Positions 43,293 through 52,945 of a stretch of DNA of 64,000 bases are shown here, piece by piece (positions within the stretch are counted from its first letter, which is position 1; every line of letters starts with the position of its first letter). The position numbers and the translations under genes were made by a program. The DNA lies in the NCBI RefSeq assembly GCF_009659625.1, contig NZ_VOIW01000002.1, positions 1-64,000 on the forward strand, in the 5' to 3' direction. The DNA is from Pseudomonas haemolytica (GTDB lineage: Bacteria > Pseudomonadota > Gammaproteobacteria > Pseudomonadales > Pseudomonadaceae). The notes beneath the pieces are model-generated. The model saw only the letters and a list, made by a program, of their open reading frames with translations, was not told where the DNA came from and searched no databases.

Positions 43293-44483
43293 TCAGCTTG
43301 GTGTGCGCGGCACACCCTGCCCAAACCGCCGAATCGCCAGGCAATACCCCACCAACGCCAGCGCCGCCAGCAACCCACCCGCCGCGCCGATCCAGGCGAA
43401 GCCGAAATGGCTGCCGACCCAACTGCCCATCAACGCGCCGCCGCCGATGCCGATGTTGTAGATCCCGGAAAACATCGCCATCGCCACATCGGTGGCGTCC
43501 GGCGCCAGCACCAGTACCTTGGACTGCATGGCGAGGCCAAAGCCCATGATCGCCATGCCCCAGAAAATGCTCAGCACCACCAGGTAAGACTCAGCGCCGC
43601 TCAACGGCAGCATGAGTGCCAGGCACGCGGCGAGGATAAACACTGCGCCGATCACGAACAGGTGCGGATTGAAGCGATGCACCAGGCTGAACAACAACGA
43701 GCCAATGATACCGGCACCACCGAACACCAGCAGGATCAACGTCACCGCACTGCCACCCAGCCCGGCAACGCCTTCGACAAAGGGTTCGATGTAGCTGTAG
43801 GCGGTGAATTGCGCAGTGACGGTCATCGCGGTAAGCACGTACAGCGCCACCAGTGCCGGGCGCTTGAACAGCAGCGGCAGGCTGCGCAGCGAGCCGGAGT
43901 TCTGGCTGGGCAGTGGCGGCAAGGTGCGCGCCAGCCAGAACACCAGGGCGGCGGCGAACGCGGCGATCACCAGGAAGGTGGTACGCCAGCCCATGGCCTC
44001 GCCAAGCAGGCGGCCCAAGGGAATGCCCAACACCATCGCCAGGGATGTGCCCGTGGCCAATAGCCCAAGCGCCTGGACCTGCTTGCCCTCAGGCGCCAGG
44101 CGTACCGCCAGCGAGGCGGTGATCGACCAGAACAGGGCATGGGCCAAGGCGATGCCGACGCGACTGACCATCAACAGGCCAAAGCTGGTAGCAACGCTGG
44201 AGAGAATATGGCTGGCGATAAACAGGCCGAACAGCACGATGAGTAATTTGCGCCGTTCGACGTTGCGGGTCAGCAGCATCACCGGCAGCGAGGTCAGGGA
44301 CACGATCCACGCATAGATGGTGAGCATCAGGCCGACGCTGGCCACGGGCATGTCAAAGCTGGCGCCGATGGCGCTGAGCAGCCCGACAGGCACGAATTCG
44401 GTGGTATTGAACACAAACGCGGCCAGCGCGAGGGCGATGACCGGTTGCCAGTTGGCTTGGGGGGTTGCGGTAGAAAGGCTCAT
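43293..44483 (-). CDS. sotB: SotB-like sugar efflux MFS transporter
   Basis: A 396-residue, 12-helix major facilitator protein. Long stretches match E. coli Sot[18 protein letters not shown] near the start, [26 protein letters not shown], the YSYIEPFV region and [21 protein letters not shown]. The family exports arabinose, IPTG and related sugars. It is a single gene on the minus strand. Confidence 0.9.
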   Translation of the reverse strand: MSLSTATPQANWQPVIALALAAFVFNTTEFVPVGLLSAIGASFDMPVASVGLMLTIYAWIVSLTSLPVMLLTRNVERRKLLIVLFGLFIASHILSSVATSFGLLMVSRVGIALAHALFWSITASLAVRLAPEGKQVQALGLLATGTSLAMVLGIPLGRLLGEAMGWRTTFLVIAAFAAALVFWLARTLPPLPSQNSGSLRSLPLLFKRPALVALYVLTAMTVTAQFTAYSYIEPFVEGVAGLGGSAVTLILLVFGGAGIIGSLLFSLVHRFNPHLFVIGAVFILAACLALMLPLSGAESYLVVLSIFWGMAIMGFGLAMQSKVLVLAPDATDVAMAMFSGIYNIGIGGGALMGSWVGSHFGFAWIGAAGGLLAALALVGYCLAIRRFGQGVPRTPS

Positions 44484-44595
44484 TGGCGGGCGAGGTACTC
44501 TGGCGATGATCGAGCGGCCACCCAGGACAAGCGCAGCCGCCGAGCATTCTATAGGTTTCTCCGGTCGCTGTTGATGCGGATCGTCGCCCCGGCAC

Positions 44596-44958
44596 TTATG
44601 GCGAGGTCATGGTGATCACGTAGTTGCCCGACTGAATAGGCTTGCCGGCGTCGTCGACCAGCAGGTAGCGCTGGTCGTAATAGCGCCCCTCGCCAGTGTC
44701 CGCCACCAGCCGCACATGGGCCGCATTGACGCTGGCCACGGGTGCCACACTGCGTACATCGAGGCGGCTGCCGCGGCTGATGCTGGCGCAGCCGGTCAGT
44801 TCCACCATCGAGCCGCTGCGCGCATTTGTCCTGCACCCCGACTCGACGATGGCGCCGGTGAACCTGATGGTGCCCTGCCCCACTGTCTGCGCCGCGCCGC
44901 AGGTGCTTGCCCACAGGCAAAGGAGGCCTGTCACTACCGAAATATGACCAACGTTCAT
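44596..44958 (-). CDS. Fimbrial-subunit-like secreted protein
   Basis: 120 residues with a signal peptide (cleavage near CGAA, residue ~23). The FimA-type N-terminal beta strand [14 protein letters not shown] is followed by a second cysteine (TGCASI) for the usual disulfide. AGGAG 7 bp upstream supports the start. It is shorter than standard type 1 pilins (~180 residues), and no chaperone or usher gene is nearby, so it may be a stray adhesin subunit. It lies about 110 bp upstream of sotB on the same strand. Confidence 0.7.
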   Translation of the reverse strand: MNVGHISVVTGLLCLWASTCGAAQTVGQGTIRFTGAIVESGCRTNARSGSMVELTGCASISRGSRLDVRSVAPVASVNAAHVRLVADTGEGRYYDQRYLLVDDAGKPIQSGNYVITMTSP

Positions 44959-45044
44959 GCCGACACTCCTTCTTGGGTTAGTAAGAAGGTAGTCGTCGGC
45001 GTGGCGGTTAACTTGAAGCTATTTGTCTGGGAATGAGAGGTGGA

Positions 45045-46043
45045 TCACGGATCCACCTGCCCCATCAACTCGGGGATGATTTCCGGTCGCTGGGCGTAAC
45101 GCTGGGCCAACGCCGCACACACCATCAATTGGATCTGGTGGAACAGCATCAGCGGCAGTATCAACACCCCCATGCTCGCCCCGGCAAACAGCACCTGTGC
45201 CATGGGCACGCCAGTGGCCAGGCTTTTCTTCGAGCCGCAGAACAGGATGGTGATGCGGTCTTCCTGGTTAAAACCGAACGCCTTGCTCAGCAACAGGGAA
45301 GCCACCAGCACCAGCGCGAGCAAGACGCAGCAGGCCACGACGAGACCGCCCAGTTGCCACAACGGGATCTGGTGCCAGATACCTTCGGTGACCGCTTCGC
45401 TGAATGCGCCGTAGACCACCAGCAGGATCGAGCCCTGGTCGACGAATTTCAGCCAGGACTTGTTGCGACCGACCCAGTCACCGATCCAACGGCGGGCGAC
45501 TTGCCCGGCGATGAACGGCAGCAGCAACTGCACGCTGATCTTCAGGATCGCGTCGACGGTGGAGCCGCCATCACCTTGCACATTGAGCAGCAACGCGACC
45601 AGCAACGGTGTCAGGAAGATACCGAACAGGCTCGACGCCGCCGCGCTGCAAATCGCCGCCGGGATATTGCCGCGGGCCAGGGACGTGAAGGCAATCGCCG
45701 ATTGCACCGTGGCCGGCAAGGCGCAGAGGTAGAGCATGCCCATGTACAGGTCTTTGCCGATCAGCGGTGACAGCACCGGTTTGAGCGCCAGGCCCAGCAG
45801 TGGGAACAACACGAAGGTCAGGCCGAACACCAGCAGGTGCAGGCGCCAGTGGCCGGCACCAGCAACGATGGCTTGGCGTGACAGCTTGGCGCCGTGCAGG
45901 AAAAACAGCAGCGCGATGGCCAGGTTGGTGACCCAGCCGAACGCCACGGCAGTCTGGCCGCTGGCCGGCAGCACTGAGGCGAGGATCACCGTGGCGATCA
46001 GGGTCAGGGTGAAGTTGTCGGGTAGAAAGCGCGGGCGGGTCAT
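45045..46043 (-). CDS. Bile acid:sodium symporter (BASS) family transporter
   Basis: About 332 residues, ten hydrophobic segments, SBF-like (PF13593-type) with FFLHGAKLSR, CALPATVQSAIAFTSLARGN and CGSKKSLATGVPMA. I start at the ATG at 46043; a TTG at 46049 would add two residues. It is a cation-coupled carrier of an unknown organic anion. It is divergent from an AraC-type regulator with only ~85 bp between starts, so that regulator probably controls it. Confidence 0.88.
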   Translation of the reverse strand: MTRPRFLPDNFTLTLIATVILASVLPASGQTAVAFGWVTNLAIALLFFLHGAKLSRQAIVAGAGHWRLHLLVFGLTFVLFPLLGLALKPVLSPLIGKDLYMGMLYLCALPATVQSAIAFTSLARGNIPAAICSAAASSLFGIFLTPLLVALLLNVQGDGGSTVDAILKISVQLLLPFIAGQVARRWIGDWVGRNKSWLKFVDQGSILLVVYGAFSEAVTEGIWHQIPLWQLGGLVVACCVLLALVLVASLLLSKAFGFNQEDRITILFCGSKKSLATGVPMAQVLFAGASMGVLILPLMLFHQIQLMVCAALAQRYAQRPEIIPELMGQVDP

Positions 46044-46128
46044 AAGCAAATCTTCCAGGGGTTGCCAAGAACATCGTGGCGACTCTAACGTAACTGCCTG
46101 TTACCGACTAACGCCAATGAGCCAGTAA

Positions 46129-46917
46129 ATGCCGCCTAAAGGACATGAAAAAGCCGTCCGGCGCAGTGTGCCCGGGCTTTCCAGCCTGCCACGGCCGGTG
46201 TATGGGCGTACCGAATCGTTGCCCAATCGGGCGCTGACGCGACGGCACAGCCACCCGTGGGTGCAGTTGTCCTATGCGATTTCCGGGGTGCTGGAGATCC
46301 AGACCAGCGTCGGCCGTTTCGTCGCACCACCGCAGCGCGCGGTATGGATCCCGGCGGGCGTGCCTCATCGGGTATTCAGTTCGCCCCATACGGAAATGCG
46401 TAGTTTGTACCTCGATTGCAGCGTTACAGCCTGGGCGGCCGAGCGCTGCCAGGTGCTGGAGGTGAGTAGCCTGTTGCGCGAGTTGATCCGCAGTTTCAGC
46501 GAGCTGCCGGTGGCCTATGCCGAGGATGGGCCGGATGGGCGCCTGGCCCAGGTACTGCTCGACCAACTCGCCGCCGCGCCCCAAGTCGACTTGATGTTGC
46601 CGCTGCCCCATGACCCGCGGCTACGGCAGATCTATCGCAGCCTGAACCTGCACCCCGAGCAGCAAACTACGCTGGGGGATTGGAGCCGCAAGCTGGGGGT
46701 CAGCGAAAAAACCCTGAGTCGCGTGTTCCTGAGTGACACCGGGCTGACATTCCGTGCATGGCGCCAGCGTCTGCGACTGTTGAGCGCCCTGCCCGCCCTG
46801 GAGCAAGGTGAGCGGGTGACGGATGTGGCGTTGGGGTGTGGGTATGAATCGACGTCGGCGTTTATCAATGCGTTTCGCCAGCAGTTTGAGGCGACGCCGG
46901 GTGAATTTTTCCGCTGA
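46129..46917 (+). CDS. AraC-family regulator with cupin sensor
   Basis: 262 residues. The N-terminal cupin (residues ~40-105: RRHSHPWVQLSYAISGVLE, WIPAGVPH) binds a ligand or metal. The C-terminal double HTH runs ~165-260 (LGDWSRKLGVSEKTLSRVF, VTDVALGCGYESTSAF, FEATPGEFFR). It is similar in layout to regulators that control a neighbouring transporter, here the divergent BASS carrier. Confidence 0.87.
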   Translation: MPPKGHEKAVRRSVPGLSSLPRPVYGRTESLPNRALTRRHSHPWVQLSYAISGVLEIQTSVGRFVAPPQRAVWIPAGVPHRVFSSPHTEMRSLYLDCSVTAWAAERCQVLEVSSLLRELIRSFSELPVAYAEDGPDGRLAQVLLDQLAAAPQVDLMLPLPHDPRLRQIYRSLNLHPEQQTTLGDWSRKLGVSEKTLSRVFLSDTGLTFRAWRQRLRLLSALPALEQGERVTDVALGCGYESTSAFINAFRQQFEATPGEFFR

Positions 46918-47051
46918 TCCTCAGGTGCAGTGAAGGTTAAAAGCCCCCTCCCACACGTCCAACTGCGTTTCATAGCCAGATACAAACCGACGTTCGGCTG
47001 GTATCGTGCTGCGCTTTGAAATACCGCCACCGACCTGCGAGGAAATGGACG

Positions 47052-47483
47052 TTGAACACTGACGAAAAAATGACCGGGGACCTGTTCGAGGTCGATAAAC
47101 GCCTGTCACTCAAGCCCGTGGTGGACTTCAACGCCTATCTGCGCAACGCCTTCGGCGACGGCCCGTGCACCTGCGTACGGTGCGCTGCCAGCGGCGGTGA
47201 TGAAAGCGGCTATGAGTTCCAGCACACGTTCAACTTCGACGGTAAGCCTATGCACCGCCGCTTCGCTTCGACGGCAGGCAGTGATGTGTTGATGGCGTTG
47301 AAGAAGGCGTGGTTGTCGTACACCAAGGTCGAGCTGCCGCTCAGTGGTGTGTTGGTGCTGGACACGGTCAAGGAGTTTGTCGAGCCGCAGTTGCATAAGC
47401 GCCTTGCGCCATTGTTCGTGGCCAGTGGGTTGGTCAAGGACGTGGACGGTGAGTTGCGTATTCAGCCACAAGCCATGGCCTGA
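47052..47483 (+). CDS. Hypothetical protein with a CxCxxC segment
   Basis: A 143-residue soluble protein I do not recognise. GAGGA at 47039-47043, 8 bp before the TTG at 47052, makes that the best start; ATG at 47070 is an alternative. It contains CTCVRC near residue 40, possibly a metal or redox site, and a predicted mixed alpha/beta C-terminal half. It converges on the ligase gene at 47494 with ~10 bp between stops. Confidence 0.65.
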   Translation: MNTDEKMTGDLFEVDKRLSLKPVVDFNAYLRNAFGDGPCTCVRCAASGGDESGYEFQHTFNFDGKPMHRRFASTAGSDVLMALKKAWLSYTKVELPLSGVLVLDTVKEFVEPQLHKRLAPLFVASGLVKDVDGELRIQPQAMA

Positions 47484-47493
47484 CCGCAGCGCG

Positions 47494-48612
47494 TCAATGG
47501 TCGCCGCGACTCTGGGCCAGCAGTTGGTCGACTACGCGGTGCAGGCTACCCAGCTCATCGACACCATCGGCCTGCGCTTGGGCATGCCAGCGTAATTGTT
47601 CAGTCGCGCTGTTGCCGCGCTGCAGCAGCGCCTCAAGGGTAGCGAAAAGCTGCGGCTCGCCCATCGCCTCGGCGGTGGCCGCAAACTCCTGGCGGGCGCA
47701 TTGCAGCCAGTGTTCCGCGCTGCCCATGGCGCCATTGTCATCCAACGCAAAGTTGCCCGCTGCACCGTAGCGTTTGGCCTGCCAGCGATTTTCCTTGAGC
47801 AGCCAGCGCGCCTCGGTACTGAACCCGGCGCCGGGGCGCTCCAGGGCGCAGGCGTGGGTGACCATCACCCGAAACAGCGTAGCGAGGGCCAAGGCGTCGG
47901 GCAGCCGCGGGCAGGCGTCGGTCATGCGCAGTTCAAGCGTTGGGTAACGCGCCGCCGGGCGAATGCCCCACCAGCCGTTGCCATCTGCCTTGATCGCGCC
48001 TATGCGTTGCAGCACTGTGAGGTAGTGCAGGTACTCGCTCCAATCGGCAAAATGTTCCGGCACGCCCATGCGCGGCCACTCATCGCACGCCGCCTGGCGA
48101 TAGCTCATGAAGCCGCTGGGCGCACCATCCCAAAATGGCGAGGAGCAACTGAGCAGTAACAGTAGAGGCAGCCACGGCGACACCTGGTTCATCACGGCGA
48201 TGCGGTCCAGGGTCTGCGGCACCTGCACATGCACGTGCAGCCCGCACAACACACTGCGGCGCGCCACGTACTGAATATCGTCGAACAGCTGCTGGAAATG
48301 CGCCTGGGGGGTTGGCCGCTGCTCGCGCCAATCGGCCAGGGGGTGGCTGCCGGCACACACCACGCCGAGGCCGAATTCAGCCAGGGATTTCGCGAGATTG
48401 CCGCGCACCGTCGCCAGGTAATCCGCTGCCTCGCCGCTGGTGGTGAACACCGGTGAAGCGGCTTCGATTTGCCCCTGGAACATCTCATACGCGAAGCCGC
48501 CGCCGATCGCAGCGCGACAGGCCGCCAGCACGGCCGCCGACGGCTCAGTGAGCATCCGGCGGGTGTGCAGGTCGGTGAGCAAATATTCCTCTTCGATACC
48601 GAAGGTGAGCAT
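47494..48612 (-). CDS. YbdK-type carboxylate-amine ligase (GCS2 family)
   Basis: 372 residues, the same length as E. coli YbdK. It begins with the family signature FGIEEEYLL (metal-binding Glu cluster), then QGQIEAASP, GLHVHVQVP and RPAARYPTLELRMTDACP. The family forms an ATP-dependent amide between a carboxylate (often glutamate gamma) and an amine such as cysteine. It is the last gene of a three-gene operon, 5 bp after the methyltransferase stop. In that setting it may join building blocks of a small metabolite rather than make glutathione. Confidence 0.88.
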   Translation of the reverse strand: MLTFGIEEEYLLTDLHTRRMLTEPSAAVLAACRAAIGGGFAYEMFQGQIEAASPVFTTSGEAADYLATVRGNLAKSLAEFGLGVVCAGSHPLADWREQRPTPQAHFQQLFDDIQYVARRSVLCGLHVHVQVPQTLDRIAVMNQVSPWLPLLLLLSCSSPFWDGAPSGFMSYRQAACDEWPRMGVPEHFADWSEYLHYLTVLQRIGAIKADGNGWWGIRPAARYPTLELRMTDACPRLPDALALATLFRVMVTHACALERPGAGFSTEARWLLKENRWQAKRYGAAGNFALDDNGAMGSAEHWLQCARQEFAATAEAMGEPQLFATLEALLQRGNSATEQLRWHAQAQADGVDELGSLHRVVDQLLAQSRGDH

Positions 48613-48617
48613 GGACT

Positions 48618-49562
48618 TCAGCGCAGCCGGGTGACGCAGAGCGCGACCACAGCGATGCGCTCCACACGTTCATAACCCGGTTTGTCGAGTTCCTCACCGA
48701 AGACGTCGGGGTCCAGTTCGCGGTACGTCCAGCCATAGGCGTCGTTGCCCAACAGCGGCTTGACCGCCTCCAGGAATGGATCGCCGCCCGCCACCATCGC
48801 CACGCCGGTGTAGAGCACCAGGCTACCGCCAAGGGCCAGGCGCCCGAGGGATTCGCTGACGATACGTACCGACAACTGCTCACCCAGCACGCCGCCGCCA
48901 TGGCGATAGGCGCGCTGGCGGTCATCATTCATATAGGGCGGGTTAGCAACGATCAGGTCAAATTGACCCTCGACGCCGGCCAGTACATCACTGTGATAAA
49001 CGCTGACGTTACCAAGCCCCGCCAGCTCGGCATTCACCGCGGTCATGCGCAGGGCACGAGGATTGATATCCACCGCCAGCACCTCAGCGTCATGGCGTGC
49101 CCGAGCAACTACCAGCGCGCCGACACCGGCACCACAGCCGATATCCACCGCGCGCGTGAGCGGTTCGAAACGCTGTTGCAGATGGGCTTCGATCACCTGG
49201 GCAAAACGGTAGCTATCGGGGCCGAAGAACACCGCGTCCGCTTGCACCGTAGGGTATGGCGAATGGGCGAACAGCAGCTCGTCGATGCTCGACCAACGCA
49301 CCGTACTGCGCCATAACGCCCCGTGCTTTTCGATCACATCGGTTTGCTGCAATTCTTCGCGAAATGCCTCGGGCAACAGGTCGTGGTCGAACGGCATCGA
49401 CCAGCCGAATACATCGCGAATGTTCCTGGCCAGCGGCGTCGCCAAGCGTCGGTAAACGCGCTCATGGGTCAAGGGCGTCGGCGTGATAAAGCGGTAACCA
49501 CTCTCCTTCAACCCCCGGCCCAGGTTCAACAAGGCACGATCAGCGAGCTGTTGTGCAGACAT
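48618..49562 (-). CDS. Class I SAM methyltransferase, NPPY type
   Basis: 314 residues with a strong ribosome site (AAGGA, 7 bp). An N-terminal extension of ~130 residues is followed by the SAM fold: AVDIGCGAGVGAL (motif I), AVDINPRAL, and NPPY at the catalytic position, typical of PrmC/RsmC-like enzymes that methylate a planar nitrogen. It is the middle gene of the diiron protein/ligase operon, so the substrate may be a small molecule; this is inference. Confidence 0.85.
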   Translation of the reverse strand: MSAQQLADRALLNLGRGLKESGYRFITPTPLTHERVYRRLATPLARNIRDVFGWSMPFDHDLLPEAFREELQQTDVIEKHGALWRSTVRWSSIDELLFAHSPYPTVQADAVFFGPDSYRFAQVIEAHLQQRFEPLTRAVDIGCGAGVGALVVARARHDAEVLAVDINPRALRMTAVNAELAGLGNVSVYHSDVLAGVEGQFDLIVANPPYMNDDRQRAYRHGGGVLGEQLSVRIVSESLGRLALGGSLVLYTGVAMVAGGDPFLEAVKPLLGNDAYGWTYRELDPDVFGEELDKPGYERVERIAVVALCVTRLR

Positions 49563-49572
49563 GACGAATTCC

Positions 49573-50952
49573 TTAGCGCAGACGCGCGCGCAATTGGATA
49601 AAGCGGCGGGTCGCGTACAACCCTGCGGGCGTGCAGTGACGGCGCGCCGACATCCACGGGATCAGCGCATTGAGCTGCTGCTCATCGGGCAGGCTACACA
49701 GCGAATCCACCAGGGCCTGGGTATCGGGGTCTGCCGGGCGATGCTGTTCGCGAGAAAATCGGCTGCCGCGTCCTGGCCGTACAGGCGGCACGCGTTCGCT
49801 GCTGGTCCAGTCACCGGCGATCCAGTCATGCAACAACTGTTTTTCGTATCCGCTGAACACGCCGAACATCGCTGCGCCCGCGCCCTCGATCAACTGCCAG
49901 AAACGGCTGTCGGCGGGGTCCTGGTTGTGTTTGATCCAGCCCTTGTCTTCCAGGGCCTTGAGGAAATCGCCGATCTGTCCCGGCTTGGCCAGCCATTGGT
50001 TGACGGTCTGGCCTTCGAAGCGGCAATAGTCCGAATGCATGTGCTGGCCGAAGGTGCGTTTGCGTTCAAGCATCGCCACCACTTCGTCATGCAGGTTGAA
50101 CTGTTGGATGACAGCCGTGGTGCCCGGGCCAAGATCATTCAGGCGATACCCTTCGGCGACGCGGCGGTAGAAATCCGCCCTGCCCTCGCCCAGTGGCAAC
50201 AGGCTCAGCACCGATTGCGCCGCCTTGCACGCGTGGCCGCTGCTGGCGTTATCGATGGTGACGTGCAAGGTGAAGTAATAAGGGTCGATACCCAGCTCGC
50301 TCAGCTCGTAGGCGGTAATCAACAGGTGCAGGGGCAACTGCTCGTAGCCGAGGTTGAAGCCAATGATCTCCGGTAGGAATTCTTCGGCGCACAAGCCCAG
50401 CGCCAATTGCAGTGCGCCTTGCTGGTAATGCTCATCCTTGACGCCGGCTTCGCTGTCAGCATCGTGCTCGCTGAGTAATTTGCGGTAGATCACCACGTGG
50501 TTCTGCGCGGCCTCGCCGTCACCCAACTCTTCCAGATAGGTCGTGAGCAGGCCATCGAAACGCGGGTCATGCCAGTAACGCAGCAAGCCGTTGAGCCAAG
50601 CGCCGTCGACCTGCTTGGTCGGCGCCACGCGTTGCAAAAAATACACCGCATGGGCCTTGTTCTGGAAATACCGCCGTGGCTGGCCTTGCTGGCGTTGCTC
50701 AAGGTAATCGGCATAGGCCTGGGCCACCTCCGCGCATCGCTGTTCGACCCAGGCCGGCAACTGCTCGGGCAGGTCGGGCAATTCACAGGCAGCCTCGCGA
50801 ACCTGGGCCAATTGCGCTTGCAGGAAGTTACGCGCGGCTTCTTCAGCGCCATGGCCTTCACCATAGAGCTGTTGATAAAGCCCCTGATAGGGGCCGTGAG
50901 CCGATGGAGTGATGGAGGCCGGCTGGCCCGACAGCGCTGTAAGAAGCGTCAT
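49573..50952 (-). CDS. Haem-oxygenase-like diiron protein (iron-containing redox enzyme family)
   Basis: A 459-residue alpha-helical protein of the iron-containing redox/haem-oxygenase-like family (PF14518-type). I start at the ATG at 50952; a TTG at 51009 would add 19 residues. Candidate metal ligands lie in GYEQLPLHLL and HVTIDNASSGHACKA (Glu, His, Asp, His). Known members such as UndA, BesC and SznF use a diiron site and O2 to oxidise or fragment amino and fatty acids. It is first in a tight operon with a methyltransferase (10-bp gap) and a carboxylate-amine ligase. The ligand assignment is tentative. Confidence 0.82.
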   Translation of the reverse strand: MTLLTALSGQPASITPSAHGPYQGLYQQLYGEGHGAEEAARNFLQAQLAQVREAACELPDLPEQLPAWVEQRCAEVAQAYADYLEQRQQGQPRRYFQNKAHAVYFLQRVAPTKQVDGAWLNGLLRYWHDPRFDGLLTTYLEELGDGEAAQNHVVIYRKLLSEHDADSEAGVKDEHYQQGALQLALGLCAEEFLPEIIGFNLGYEQLPLHLLITAYELSELGIDPYYFTLHVTIDNASSGHACKAAQSVLSLLPLGEGRADFYRRVAEGYRLNDLGPGTTAVIQQFNLHDEVVAMLERKRTFGQHMHSDYCRFEGQTVNQWLAKPGQIGDFLKALEDKGWIKHNQDPADSRFWQLIEGAGAAMFGVFSGYEKQLLHDWIAGDWTSSERVPPVRPGRGSRFSREQHRPADPDTQALVDSLCSLPDEQQLNALIPWMSARRHCTPAGLYATRRFIQLRARLR

Positions 50953-51121
50953 GATGGCAGTTTCCGCAAAGTCCGATACAACAGGCCTCCCAACAAGGCG
51001 GCCCCGCAAGAGCGCTCAACAGCGTGCGCTTCTAAAATGCAGAGCATTGGGATGTGCGAAAAATTCAAATGAGGTTGGGTTGGGGTGGATAAGCGGTCAT
51101 TGACGGCAAAACGCAGGTCCA

Positions 51122-51153
51122 AATGTGGGAGAGGGCTTGCTCCCTCCCACATT
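51122..51153 (-). terminator. REP-derived hairpin after the ABC importer operon
   Basis: AATGTGGGAG (51122-51131) pairs with CTCCCACATT (51144-51153) around a 12-nt loop, just downstream of the stop of the binding-protein gene. It looks like a collapsed REPIN and could protect or end the operon mRNA; there is no long T-run. Confidence 0.5.
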
Positions 51154-51170
51154 CACCACATCCCGCTGAA

Positions 51171-52913
51171 CTATTTACGCGCCGCCTCCCACTGCTTGAG
51201 CAGGTCGTTGTAGTTCACGGTTTCGCCTTTAGGTTTCTCGTTGGCCAGTTTCGGCTTCGGCGCACCCGGCTGATCGAACCAGTATTGGGCGTCACGCTCG
51301 GGGTTCATCTTAGGCCCGCACACCGGTTGCACCTTGGAGCGTTCCAGGCGCGTCATGATCGCGTCCTGCTCTTTGGCCAGGTTGTCCAACGCCTGTTGCG
51401 GGGTTTTCTCGCCGCTGGCGGCGGCGGCGATGTTGCTCCACCACAGCTGCGCCAGGCGTGGGTAGTCCGGCACGTTGGTGCCGGTCGGCGACCACTCGGT
51501 GCGAGCCGGGCTGCGGTAGAACTCCACCAGGCCACCGAGCTTGGGGGCCATGTCGGTCATGGCCTGGGAGTTGATATCGGACTCACGAATCGGCGTCAGG
51601 CCAACGATGGTTTTCTTCAAAGACACGGTTTTCGAGGTGACGAACTGCGCGTAGAGCCACGCCGCAAGTTTCTGCTTCTCGGGCGTGGACTTGAGGAAGG
51701 TCCAGGAACCTACATCCTGATAGCCTTTCTTCATGCCTTTTTCCCAGTAAGGCCCGACGGGTGACGGCGCCATGCGCCATTTCGGCGTACCGTCGGCATT
51801 CACCACCGGCAAGCCCGGTTTGACCATGTCGGCGGTAAACGCGGTGTACCAGAAGATCTGCTGGGCGATGTTGCCCTGGGACGGCACCGGGCCGGATTCG
51901 GAGAAGGTCATGCCGGCCGCTTCCGGTGGCGCGTAGGCTCTCATCCAGTCCACGTATTTCTGCGTGGCGAACACCGCGGCCGGGCCGTTGGTGTCGCCGC
52001 CGCGGGTCACGCTGGAGCCCACCGGGTGGCAGTCCTCCACACGGATGCCCCACTCGTCCACCGGCAAACCGTTGGGCAAGCCCTTGTCGCCGCCGCCGGC
52101 CATGGAGAACCAGGCATCGGTGAAGCGCCAGCCCAGGGACGGGTCTTTCTTGCCGTAGTCCATGTGCCCATAGATGCGCTTGCCATCGATTTCCTTGACG
52201 TCTTCGCTGAAGAACTTGGCGATGTCTTCATAGGCCGACCAGTTCACCGGTACGCCGAGGTCGTAGCCGTATTTTTCCTTGAACTTGGCTTTCAGCTCCG
52301 GGCGTTCGAACCAGTCGGCGCGGAACCAGTAGAGGTTGGCGAACTGCTGGTCGGGCAACTGGTAGACCTTACCGTCGGGCGCGGTAGTGAAGGACAGGCC
52401 GATAAAGTCCTTGAGGTCCAGGGTGGGCGAGGTGAAGTCCTTGCCTTCGTTGGCCATCAGGTCGGTGATGGATTCAGTCTTGCCATAGCGAAAGTGCGTA
52501 CCGATCAAGTCGGAATCGTTGACCCAGCCGTCGTAGATATTCTTGTCAGACTGCATCTGGGTTTGCAGCTTCTCCACCACGTCGCCTTCCTGCAGCAGGT
52601 CGTGGGTCAGCTTGATGCCGGTGATTTCACTGAAAGCCTTGGCCAGTACCTTGGATTCGTACTCGTGGGTGGTGAGGGTTTCCGACACCACGTTGATCTT
52701 CATCCCACGGAACGGTTCCGACGCCTTGATAAACCACTTCAACTCCTCGAGCTGTTGGGCTTCGGTGAGGGTGGAAGGCTTGAACTCGCTGCCGATCCAT
52801 TTTTTCGCGGCATCTTCGTACGCATCAGCCCAGGCCGAAGCGCTCAAACCGCTGAGGGCCAGTACGGCGGCCAATGAAATGCTATGTCGCAGCTTATTGT
52901 TCTTATTCAACAT
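51171..52913 (-). CDS. glpV: GlpV-like ABC substrate-binding protein
   Basis: A 580-residue periplasmic solute-binding protein (signal peptide to ~residue 29, SASAWA) of the large COG1653-like class found in GlpSTPQUV glycerol importers. It is the last gene of a six-gene operon, 32 bp after the small membrane gene, the position of glpV in rhizobia. The substrate is inferred from gene order: glycerol or another polyol. Confidence 0.82.
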   Translation of the reverse strand: MLNKNNKLRHSISLAAVLALSGLSASAWADAYEDAAKKWIGSEFKPSTLTEAQQLEELKWFIKASEPFRGMKINVVSETLTTHEYESKVLAKAFSEITGIKLTHDLLQEGDVVEKLQTQMQSDKNIYDGWVNDSDLIGTHFRYGKTESITDLMANEGKDFTSPTLDLKDFIGLSFTTAPDGKVYQLPDQQFANLYWFRADWFERPELKAKFKEKYGYDLGVPVNWSAYEDIAKFFSEDVKEIDGKRIYGHMDYGKKDPSLGWRFTDAWFSMAGGGDKGLPNGLPVDEWGIRVEDCHPVGSSVTRGGDTNGPAAVFATQKYVDWMRAYAPPEAAGMTFSESGPVPSQGNIAQQIFWYTAFTADMVKPGLPVVNADGTPKWRMAPSPVGPYWEKGMKKGYQDVGSWTFLKSTPEKQKLAAWLYAQFVTSKTVSLKKTIVGLTPIRESDINSQAMTDMAPKLGGLVEFYRSPARTEWSPTGTNVPDYPRLAQLWWSNIAAAASGEKTPQQALDNLAKEQDAIMTRLERSKVQPVCGPKMNPERDAQYWFDQPGAPKPKLANEKPKGETVNYNDLLKQWEAARK

Positions 52914-52945
52914 AGAGACCTCCTGGTTGTTTATTCATAAGGGCA

